This document shows positions 11,801 through 21,717 of a stretch of DNA of 64,000 bases, in pieces; positions within the stretch are counted from its first letter, which is position 1; each line of letters begins with the position of its first letter. The stretch covers positions 3,141,001-3,205,000 of the forward strand of contig NC_081807.1 in assembly GCF_030704535.1 (NCBI RefSeq), read 5' to 3'. The position numbers and the translations under genes are program-made. The DNA is from Vitis vinifera (Eukaryota > Streptophyta > Magnoliopsida > Vitales > Vitaceae). The notes beneath the pieces are model-generated. The model was not told the DNA's origin. It worked only from the letters and a program-made list of their open reading frames with translations, and searched no databases.

Positions 11801-13326
11801 CAATCATGTTTCATCCATTTTCTATCTTTTTCTTTATGTTCTCTTCAACTGACAACTCATCAGGATCCTTGCATAAGAATTTACAATGCATCCAAGTAAA
11901 GCCCTCCAGTTTCCCCAGAAAATAAACACAAATAACAGGACATCTGCCATAACAAACATCTCACAAAAGTTCTGTTTTTTGCTACTTGGAAGACAAACCA
12001 TTCTATTTGAAATATCCAACTACAAGGAAGGTGATTCTTACCGGTCTACCCTTGTGCAGAAGAGCAATTAAAGTGCCAAACAATGGTTTGCCTGGAAATG
12101 GTACAAATATAAACAGATGAAGATTACAGAGCTTACTCGTGGAACCAATAATTCTAGAAGAATAAAGAGGGATAAAAAAAAAAAGGATCAAAAAGAAGAA
12201 AAATACCAGTTATGAAACTCTTTGTCCCATCTATTGGATCTAAAACCCAAACATAGTCTGCAAACTTCTCTTTACATCTCCACCCATTCTCCTCTCCATA
12301 ACTACAATTGTTCTTGTGCATTCAATTAAAAAAAAAAGTGAAACTAAATGATTTCAAATATAACATCTAACATAAAACAATTTTTTAATTGTGAGGAAAT
12401 CAAAAGAAATAAATAAATTTTGGAATATGAAAATCATCATTTTTTTTTTGGAACTTGAGTCTCCAATAAACTGAAAATATATTTACAAATATTCAGCTGA
12501 GCTGCAATTCAAACACAGATATACATTTTTAAATTTTCTTTTCTTTCCCTTCTCAGCAATCAAGTAATTTTTTTTAAAGAAAAAGGGAGGAGAGAAGATA
12601 GTGTCCAATCACATATATGACTTACATTGCATGAGAAGGAAAACTCTCTAATAAGATTGAAACCATAGATTCCTCTGCTGCTTGATCTGCAATTGTTACA
12701 GGACCTGCAGCAAATCAAGTAAATACCCAAAAAAATATCACACTGAAAATACAAATGACAAAAAAATTGCCAAAAAAATGTTGGAAAAGATAAGAAATCA
12801 TAATTTTGAAGCTTTAAATTTTCACTATGCAACTACATGCTGAATTCATATGAGAGCTCTACCGCCTTCAACCACGCCAAATCAATCCTAAAATCTATCA
12901 TTCATCAAATTTCTCAACTAAGCCATATAGATAAATATATAATCTTCAGAAATCAAACCAGCAAAAGCCATACACTGTCCCTTTCCATTCACAAACTTTT
13001 CTCAGCAAACAAACAAACACACCCTTCTGAATCAGCAACTTACTTAAATCCTCCTTCTGGAGAATGTCAAACTTTTTGCGAAAATACCCGCGAATCACTT
13101 CTCCGGCGGCATCAGCAACTTTGTTGCCGACATCGGCGAACCTGTCGAGTTCAGAGTCATTGAGCCCTAAGCTGATGTTCTGGATTTGATTTGAGAGCTT
13201 CGAATTAGAAGCCATTGGAAGACTGAGTGAGGTTCGGCCAACGGCAGAGGTCGAGAGATTGGCAGAGAATCGAACACTTCGAAACTCAGAAGAATATGAG
13301 ACGAATGCTGAGGTTTGCGATAGCAT
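8889..13326 (-). CDS. HISN7: Histidinol-phosphate phosphatase, IMPL2 type, plastid
   Basis: Inositol-monophosphatase-family enzyme. Its plant IMPL2 members remove phosphate from histidinol phosphate in histidine synthesis in plastids. Nine exons: 13326-13044, 12704-12626, 12301-12207, 12091-12042, 11211-11087, 10918-10852, 9744-9655, 9261-9150 and 8959-8889. All are GT-AG and in phase, giving 323 residues. The Mg-binding motif WVLDPIDGTKSF places Asp142 and Asp145, with GEE at 123-125; the late Asp266 lies in PYDF before EGAGGVITDWKG. The N-terminal 40-50 residues are rich in Ser and Arg, like a transit peptide. I start at MLSQTS; an upstream in-frame TTG is ignored. MASNSKL at 13215 is the next in-frame Met. 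Orthology to Arabidopsis IMPL2 is from memory of the family; IMPL1 is less similar. Confidence 0.93.
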
Positions 13327-13346
13327 CACTATGGCCAAAATGAGGG

Positions 13347-13354
13347 TTTATATA
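13347..13354 (-). promoter_or_regulatory. TATA-box-like site just upstream of HISN7
   Basis: The minus strand reads CCTATATAAACCC here, a good TATA box. It lies only about 21 bp before the first ATG (13326). Normal TATA-to-start spacing of about 30 bp would place the transcript start at or just past that ATG, so either the box is not used or a downstream Met serves some transcripts. Confidence 0.4.
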
Positions 13355-13449
13355 GGCGCCAAGAGAGAAAGTAACAGCTTTTTCTGAGCCAGGGAAGAAC
13401 AAGAGAGCGAGGGACCGGGGGTTGACGTGTGTGTCACCGTCAGATTGTG

Positions 13450-15300
13450 GCTGATGCAATTGATTCCTAATTTCCTACTACACCAGTTTGGATACCCAGA
13501 AAATTTGAAGAAATATCACGGAAAGGGAATTTTGAACGATCATAAATGAGAGATTTTTGGAATCATCTAAGCATAAATTCTTCATTAAAAAGTTAATTAA
13601 TTAATTAATTAATTATAAAAATATAAATATTTATTCAGTTTGGACCTTCTTTAATGCTTTGAGAGGTATTATTTTTAAATTTAAATAAAGTAAAAATAAT
13701 AATAATAATAATAATAATATTATTTTTTAGCTCAAAAGCCAAAATGACATTTTTATGTATTTTTTTTTAATTTGAGAAAGATTAGAAGTATTAAGAGAGA
13801 AGAAAAATAAAAGACAAACACCCATGGTAATAATTTAATATCATATATTCTTTTTCTATTTTTGAAAATTATGTCTTTTCATGTATATGTTTATGGTTCT
13901 TACAAATTTTTAAGGAAAAGGGAAGAAAAAAAAAATTAGAAAAATTAAAATGATTTTACCTAAACTCATTTTTATTCTTTTATAAAAATTTTAATAAATT
14001 TTTATTAATATTAATTATTATATATATTTAGATAATAAATTAAATATAAGAATTTTTTTTCTTTTTTAATACTTCTCCTTTATAAAAACTAAAAATAATT
14101 TACATAGTGTATTTTATTTTAAATTTTATCAAAAAGTCCAAACTACTACTAATGGATTGCTTGCGAAATATTAAGATATGTTTAAAATAGTAACATATTA
14201 AAATGTTTGATGATAATATATTTTGATTATTTTAGTTATTTTTGTTTTAAAATACGAAGAATAATGAAAAACAAAACACCATATATAAATGCATATAAAC
14301 ATTTAAAAAAATTTAAATTTTCAAACAAATAGCTCAAGAGATGCAAATATCACATAAATTTACGATAACTTGACATTAGAGATTTTTCTGTTGTAAACTT
14401 AAAAAACTTTAAAAAAATATTTGTACAGTTAAAAAGAGTTCAGACATATATATCAGTAAGAATTTTTTCTTTCATTTGACATGAAATATAACACTAACTA
14501 TTCAAGACCGTAGGTTAAAAATAACATTTTCACCCAAATAAACATGGTTGTGGTTTTTTTTTAAACTTAGGTTCATAATGATCTCTTTTTCTCTTATTTG
14601 AAATTGTACGTTGAAAATGCTACAAATACAAATGTTTTCAATTTCAATAAAATGACAAAAACCACTTCCTCTTTGCCTTAAGAAAAGAAAAGGAGCTGAA
14701 ACTGCTTGTCTCAGAAAGAAGCAAGGATAGGGCAGAGTGGAGTCCAGAGCAAGCATGAAAAGGGATGGAAAACTATATAATAAAAGAGAATAATGGCTTC
14801 CAGCAGTAGAAGTATGACTCCACACCCATTTCCAACAGTGCAGTGATTCCATGATGGAATATCCCATGGCATACCAAATCAGCATCACCTTTCACCACTC
14901 TTTAAAATGCTTCTACACCAACTGTATGTTGGATGGATAACCAAACTTCCTATTTTTCCTATTATGAGTTGACTTCAAGTCCCTCAACTAAAAGTAGATA
15001 AATCATAAAATGTCATTTGTCCAAGTATATCTAAAGTAAAATATCGAGTTGCCTATAATGAAACACTATCAAAATAGCATAATAATTAAGATAGTGTTTG
15101 TTTTTTTTATTGAATAAAAAAAATTAAAATATTTGATTTTTTCTATTCAACTAAAAGTAATATGTTAACATCATTTAATATAACTAAATTGAACATATTG
15201 ATAACAAGTTAGTTTTAATTATATTGGACGATGTCAACAGATTACTTTTAACTTATACAATTTTTCTCTTTTATTAATTTTATCATCAGAAGAAATTCAC
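13450..15300. other. AT-rich intergenic DNA
   Basis: No gene recognised. Simple tracts include (TTAA)n near 13591-13611 and (AAT)n near 13697-13718. Open frames near 14500-14890 lack any recognisable protein character. Confidence 0.5.
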
Positions 15301-15304
15301 TGAG

Positions 15305-15650
15305 AATACCCTCGACATCCCTTTTGATTGCAGGTTATCTTTAATTTGTTAAAAAAATGAGGATACCCTCGACATCCCTTTGTTTGCAAGCCACCTTTAT
15401 GATTAAGTTTTTGCCTAGTTCCAACTTTTTCCACTCTCCTCAATTCTCTTATTGGCACTTGCTCCAATTATACCGTGGGATACCCTCAACATTCATTTGA
15501 TTGCAAGCCACCTTTAATAAGTGAACCAAGTGTTTGTCAAATTCCTAACATTTTTCACTTCCTTTACTCTTGCGCGGACAATTGAAAGAAGTGTTTGTCA
15601 AATCCAACATTTTTCATTTCGTTTATTCTCGTATTGACAATTAAATTAAA
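15305..15650 (+). repeat. Imperfect direct repeats
   Basis: The motif ATACCCTCGACATCCCTTT plus TTGCAAGCCACCTTT occurs three times in diverged form, starting near 15305, 15363 and 15480. A second motif, AAGTGTTTGTCAAAT followed by CAACATTTTTCA, occurs at about 15529 and 15590. This looks like decayed tandem duplication; no coding content is seen. Confidence 0.6.
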
Positions 15651-15654
15651 AACA

Positions 15655-16950
15655 CCTTAATTTTTTTGTTTTTTAATTTGAAGGATTGAAAATTTGTTTT
15701 CAACTTCTAAGACAGGCCGATATCTGTGACGTGAGACATAAAAATTGAAAATCCTATAATGGGATGGGAGAAGATAGATTAATTTAGAAGAGAAATGGAA
15801 AGAAAGAGGCAAGAAAGTGGAAGTGCATGCATATGTTCCCTTGTAATTTAGCGGACATGTGGGGTACATTTGCATGCACAACATGAAACATTAGTGGCCT
15901 TTGCGATGTTCTACTTTAAACCAATCTTAAATATGGAGTGTATAGTCTTTATCCAAGTTGCCCATTTAATCTCTTCTTGAATCCCCTTTTAGTGGAGAAC
16001 CTTATTTTATCATGTTTAGACATCTCAATATTCTCTAAATAAGAGAATCATAATCCTTGAGTCGTTAATCATAATGATTTAAGTGGATTTTAAGTTAAAT
16101 TATTTATATATTATTAATTTAAAGTTTATATTTAATTTTTTCTTTAAGTATTAAAGTTATTCGATAAAATTAATTTTAAATTATTAAATTAATATGTTTA
16201 CTTTCATTAATTTTAACTAATATCTATCTTATTTAATTTTAATTAATTTTTACTTTCACTAATTTTAAACGTTAAATTTATTTATTAAACATCTAGATTT
16301 AAATTAATATAGATGTATAGAATAATTACAAAATTTTTACTACAAAAGACGAGTCATGGATGTGGACTCATTGTTATAAAATACCCTCACTAGATATAGG
16401 CAAATGAGGTAAAAGAAATTTAAGATTAAGAATAAATTAATTATTTTGATTTAATATTTAAAATTATTATTTTTACTTTAAATTATGATATTAAGTTATT
16501 TTATCAAACACGTTCAATTTATTTAATAATTTAAATTAAATTACTAAATCATATTAAGTTATTAAATTGATTTATCAAATACCCATTAAGTTAAATATGG
16601 TCAAGCTAGATAGGCAACATCAAAATGCATTTATCTAATCAATGAACGAAGGTTTATCTTAGCTATATAAAACATTCTTCTAAGGACTTGCTTTGCTCTT
16701 CTCATCTTGAACACTACACTTTGTCCTTAGCAAACTTCACCTCCATCTACAAGAAACCTTGATGCTTAATTTCACATAGCGACCTTGATACCCTCACCAC
16801 ATACTCTCTTTTGGTGGTTTATATAAATGGCAATGCTATTGAACCCTGAGCATCTTCTTTTTTATTTGTAAATGGAAAAAGGGGTGGTCTCCTATTACAG
16901 AATTTAGTCTTTTTTTAAAGTTGCAACCTAGGATCCAACTACGAAGGAAA
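15655..16950. other. AT-rich intergenic DNA with MITE remnants
   Basis: No gene recognised. 16080-16330 and 16430-16600 carry AATTTAAGTTATTAAATT-type sequence resembling the dispersed element seen at 27150-27500 and 33187-33550. Confidence 0.45.
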
Positions 16951-17604
16951 CAACTTTACAAACTAAAAGTGAATGAACATCTCTTCTAATTGGGATGCCT
17001 AGGAGTGCCTTCACATTCTAAGAAGGTGGAACAAACTCAACCATAAAGAATACAAAGTGGGCGATGACTGGATGAATATGAAGCAAAGAACTCGCTTCTA
17101 ACCAAATTTAACACTATGCTTCCTCCGAACCTTTCATTCCAATATGACATATTGAATCATCGATAATGCATCCTTATATGTATAAGAGGACTTTCCACTC
17201 ACATAATTACATGTGTTTAGATTGTGATATGAGCACTATGACACACCCCATGTTATGTTGGGAGATATGCTTGAAAGAAGCAACTTTACAAGCTAAAAGT
17301 GAATGAACATCTCTTCTAATTGGGATACCTAGGAGTGCCTCCACATTCTAAGAAGGCGGAATAAACTCAACCATAAAGAATACAAAGTGGACGATGACTG
17401 AATGAATATTAAGCAAAGAACCCGCTTCTAACCTCGTTTAACACTATGCTTCCTCCGAAGCTTTCATTCCAAAATGACATATTGAATCATCAATAATGCA
17501 TCCTTATATATATAAGAGGACTTTCCACTCACACAATTACATGTGTTTAGATTGTGATATGAGCACTATGACACACCCCATGTTAGGTTGGGAGATATGC
17601 TTGA
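16951..17604 (+). repeat. Tandem duplication, 330 bp unit, two copies
   Basis: CAACTTTACAAACTAAAAGT at 16951 recurs as CAACTTTACAAGCTAAAAGT at 17281. The two units stay highly similar up to GGGAGATATGCTTGA, with only scattered substitutions. The period is 330 bp. No coding potential was seen. The copies are too alike to be very old. Confidence 0.9.
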
Positions 17605-18830
17605 CACATTGTGTCTATATCATTATTTTAGTGGATCCTTGCTCATAGAAGATGTTGAGGGAGTACTCATTACTTTCCAATTAAGAACATAATTACAAAG
17701 TGAGATAACTATTTCACTTGCGTAAGGAGGGAAGAGGTGTGACATCTTTAAATTGGAAAAATAAAGAGGAAGAATGCACCATCACCTTCCAATTAGGAAG
17801 ATACTAAATGAGACATCGATCTTTTGTTTGCATGAGGGACAAGGTTATGACCTCTTTAAACTCGTAGAGATGGTCTCACAAGGTTAGCTGACCTAGACCC
17901 CTATAAAGTAATATCCCTTGGTACAAGAGTTTGTTAACATATACAAGTATGTGAAGACCTCTCATAGGTTAGACCTTACCGCCCGCCCCTCTTCCCCCAA
18001 GCCTTGACACCTCAGCACCAACCCACCCTCCAACATCACACCTCACTCTGCCTGTGGCTCCTGCCTCTAATCCTACTAAGCAGTTATTTTTTAATAATAT
18101 TGTTAAAATAATTATATAAATATAAAGAGTGATTAAAAATAAAATTATTACATATGAAAATTATTTTTACTTTTAAAATATATTTAAAAATATAAAAACC
18201 AAATTAAAAACATTTTATTTCAGGTTTTAAAACTATTATATTTTTTTCTAGTCCCACCATTATTATTTATTATCCAATGAATCAGCCCAGATTTTCTTTG
18301 ATACCCCAAGAAAGTCGGAAAGGCATTAATTGTATTGGAAGGGCCAAAGCATTTGACTCCAATATGAAATAAGGCGAATAAATATTGCAGGACATATAAT
18401 TGGTACCATGGCCATGCAGAAAATTAATCAACTGTTCAATTATGTATAGAGAGTATGCATGATGGATGGCAAAAAGGAATAGGCCATGGAGTTCAAATTT
18501 GGATGCCGAGGAAGAAGACCCTCTGTGATAACTGATAAGGACCCCCTCAAAGAATAAGACTGAAATTGTGAGACTCTGAAAGAAGCGGTGGTACCAAATC
18601 ATCAACTCTCTAAGGAGAATAACATAGGAAATAGTAGCTAATGAAATCAATACATGGATACACATCATCCACTAGGGATATTACACAACCTCCAAACTCT
18701 CACAATATGTAAGTACATAAAAGAAACACACAGCATACCCATGAATTCAAATTCTAACAGAAGTAGAAGACAACCAACCGCATAGACTATATAGAAGCCT
18801 AGCAACGAAGCCATTTGTACATATGGAGGT
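17605..18830. other. Intergenic DNA and probable dehydrin 3' flank
   Basis: No gene recognised. 17640-18000 is mixed-composition unique-looking sequence; 18060-18260 is very AT-rich. The part next to 18834 probably contains the dehydrin 3' UTR. Confidence 0.4.
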
Positions 18831-18834
18831 AGGT

Positions 18835-19536
18835 TCAGTGGGAGGTGTGGTGGCCAGGTAGCTTGTCCTTGATCTTCTCCAACATGCCCTTCTTCTCATG
18901 CTGTTCATGGTGATGCTGCACAGTAACGGGTGTGGTGGCGCTCCCAGTGGTGGTGGTGGTGGTGGTGATCGCCACCCCTGTGGTTGGTGCATGCCCCTGC
19001 TCCTCCTTGTGCTTCCCACCTGTTAGTTTCTCTTTTATTTTCTCCTTCAGCCCCTTCTTCCTTCTCCCACCTTGTCCGTCATCCTCAGACTACAAAATTC
19101 AAACAACAAAACACAGTTCAAAGCCTCAACAATTACTAATGATCCTAACTTCAATAAAACTGAAAAGAGAAAGTTATGAATGAAGAGGTAATTAATTAAG
19201 AATTTCAATATTCACCGAGCTGGAGCTGGAACTGCTCTCGCGCTTCTCATGGTGAACCTCACCACCTCCACCTTCGGCCGGCTCAGCGGCCACTGGTGCA
19301 CCACCGTGCACGGCTTGATCAGCGATCCCGTGTCCGGAAGTGGGCGGGTGAGATTCTCCAGTAGTTTTGAGGGCATCAGCGTCATGCACTGGAGCGGTGG
19401 TGGTGGTGATCGGGTGGGTGCTAGCAACGCCGGTGAGGTGCATAGGGTTGCCGTGCTCGTCGGTTAACTGAACTGGGTTGCCGTGTTGGTCCGTCAACTG
19501 AATGGGGTTTCCATGTTCGTCCCGCAAATCCGCCAT
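18835..19536 (-). CDS. Dehydrin, Y3SK2 type (LEA group 2)
   Basis: Hydrophilic stress protein that protects membranes and enzymes during drying, cold and seed maturation; it is disordered and mainly cytosolic or nuclear. Two exons, 19536-19216 and 19089-18835, give 191 residues. Three N-terminal Y-like segments read DEHGNP, DQHGNP and DEHGNP, with His where most have Tyr. An S-segment of eight Ser followed by EDD is split by the intron, the usual intron place in YSK dehydrins. Two K-segments follow: [16 protein letters not shown] (near 117-132) and [15 protein letters not shown] (near 172-186). A Thr-rich linker (ITTTTTTTG) separates them. The protein stops HHTSH. An ABRE-like G-box lies 180 bp upstream. 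I do not assign a specific DHN number. Confidence 0.95.
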
Positions 19537-19714
19537 TGAAGCAAAATCTATAGACCCACAAAGTCAGTAGTTTTTCAAACGGAGAATGATGTTAGAAATT
19601 AGGGAATGTGGGGAAGGGACTGAAATAGAGGAGATAATGAATGGCTTTATGCGCATGTAAGAAGGTTGTGACACGTATCATGAAGGTTGCAAAAAAGAGA
19701 AAGGGGGGTGAAGG

Positions 19715-19720
19715 CACGTG
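19715..19720 (-). promoter_or_regulatory. G-box/ABRE upstream of dehydrin
   Basis: CACGTG inside CCACCACGTGCC on the minus strand, about 180 bp before the dehydrin ATG. Two more ACGT cores lie nearby (GGAACGTGTT at about 19732 and GACACGTATC at about 19670). Clustered ACGT elements are the classic abscisic-acid response arrangement, which fits a YSK dehydrin. Function is inferred. Confidence 0.55.
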
Positions 19721-20010
19721 GTGGAGGCCAGGGAACGTGTTGTGTGAAGAGAGTGACAAATGGGTAATGGCCGATGGGCCTCAATGGCTTCGGTGATTGA
19801 GATGGATCATGGATGACGATGTTCTGGTTAATCTGTTCGGGTTCCAAGTCTGTTTTTGTTTGGATTCAAAACAAATTGGCGGTGGGATTTGGAAGCTTGA
19901 TGTTTCCCCTCTCCAGTGCTCCTCGTGCCTCCTCCACAAATCAACCATATGGAGTCATAATTTTGGAAAATAATTTCCCATCACCTAACATTTTTCCTTT
20001 GAAATTATAA

Positions 20011-20210
20011 GGTCCTGTTTGAAAAATGTTTTATAAAACAATCGTTTATTTAATATGTTTTAAAAATAAAATATTTTATTTGTAATCATTTTTATATTTA
20101 AATAATTATTTTTAAATCAACACCCAAACAAGAAATGAAACAACCAGAAAATGTTTTCTACCAAAACATCTGTTTATTCCTAAGAACAAAAAACTGTTCC
20201 AAACAGAACC
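20011..20210. mobile_element. Small MITE, about 200 bp
   Basis: Ends are inverted: left GGTCCTGTTTGAAAAATG, right (reversed) GGTTCTGTTTGGAACAG. The flanks are TAA on the left and TTA on the right, compatible with a 3 bp TWA-type target site (Tourist/PIF-Harbinger). AT-rich, no coding sequence. Confidence 0.55.
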
Positions 20211-20833
20211 TTAGCTCTTTTACCCTAAAAAAAAAGAGCTTTATAATCCATCATTTGCAACAAAGTGGAGAGAACTGCTCAAACCACACCTTATCTTTTC
20301 CTCAATAGCTCAAGGAATTGGAAAGTCATACATCAACGAGAAAAGCACATTCTTTATCATAGGAGCAAATTCCGAAATAAATCTCTTACCTTGAAATTTC
20401 AATATCATGTCATATAACATAGAAGAACAATATAAACTATTATAGAGAAAACATAATCCCATTCACCAGAATCACCACCACCCTTTTACCATAATAGGAA
20501 GTAAATTTCCTAAAGAAATTAAAGGATAACTAATGTGATAGACAAATCAAAAGCCCTCAAGAGTCGAGAGTTGGCTCAGCAATGTGTTTCTTGGCAGACT
20601 CAGCTTGGCTCTCTAGTGGTAGTAGTCATATGGAGTTTCTATGAATCAATTCATGTATGTTTCAAGAGGCAAGAAACAAATTCAACTGTACAAAACAAGA
20701 ACAGAATACTAGTGTCATAATGCTTTTCCATTCTACTATTTTTTTATTATTTTTTTTTCCTTTTTTGCTTCTTCCATCAACATGATGGATTGTTCTTTTA
20801 TATATTTCTCCTTTTTCTTTCTTTTCTTTACAG

Positions 20834-20984
20834 TGTAAATTCACTAGCTAAAGGCCTGCTGGTTGAAACATATGAAGATCCACCAATACAGATGTTTCTT
20901 AACAGGATATGTGATGAGTGCCGCCCTGCTCCCTTCACAATTCGGGTGCCCAACCGTGATCGCAGGCTGCATCTGTATACATAG
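20834..20984 (+). other. Exon-like fragment, unknown
   Basis: After a long pyrimidine tract ending in TTTCTTTACAG there is an open frame with coding-like composition, reading GLLVETYEDPPIQMFLN, then RICDECRPAPFTIRVPNR, then DRRLHLYT and TAG. It looks like the last exon of a gene or a captured gene fragment. I do not recognise the family. The upstream open stretch 20535-20720 may or may not belong to it. No start or promoter was identified. Confidence 0.3.
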
Positions 20985-20999
20985 AAGATGGTGAGTCTA

Positions 21000-21700
21000 G
21001 CAAGAGTTCAAAGAATCTCCTCCTAGGATTTAAGAGGCGAATACAGTTCTCAGAAAAAAAAATTTAAAGGAGTTTTCAAAAACAATTATTTCTAGAACAA
21101 AGATCATTATGAGAATTTAAAATATTTTCAAACGGTTTTCTATATTTCTAAATACTTCTTGAAAGTAACTTTCTTGAAAGCAACTTCTATGTAACACTTT
21201 ATTTTTAATCCTTCTATATATTTATACAATTATTTTTTAAAAAAAAACTTGAAAAACAATTAAAATATGTTGAAGAAAAAAAAACTTTGATTTAAAAGAA
21301 ATTTTTAAAAACCTATTTGCTGTCAAAAAAATCATGAAACTTTGCTTGTTCGAAAGTAATAATAGAAAATGTTTCTAATATTTTTTTATACTTGAAAGAT
21401 AAAAAGTATTTTAAGTGTTAAAAAGACTAAAAACACTTTCTAAAATCACTATCAAAACAACTCTTATTTTTCAATTGGAAAACAATTATCAAAACTCTCT
21501 AGGTATTTTGGTGATTTGCTCTTAGTAATTCCAATTCCACAATAATAAAAAAATCTCCATCAGATTTGGAGGTAATTATGGCATAAAGGTATGGGGCTCA
21601 GGAGTCATTAGTGGTGCAGGAGAAAGGAGAAACAAAAATTTCCTGTAATGTGAATTTGACAAAGTCTGACATTTGTGAGAGGCAAAGATGCTCACCTCTT
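21000..21700. other. AT-rich intergenic DNA and RING gene 3' flank
   Basis: No gene recognised. 21050-21470 is AT-rich repeat-like sequence (TTTTCAAACGGTTTTC and AAAACACTTTCTAAAATC motifs). The part close to 21717 probably includes the 3' UTR of the RING gene. Confidence 0.4.
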
Positions 21701-21717
21701 AAAAGCTGTGAAGAAGC

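Noticed and set aside
14502-14888. 128-residue minus frame in intergenic DNA
   Set aside because: No domain, signal peptide or family resemblance; composition like surrounding DNA.
19249-19467. Plus-strand frame across the dehydrin first exon
   Set aside because: Shadow of the GC-richer dehydrin coding exon.
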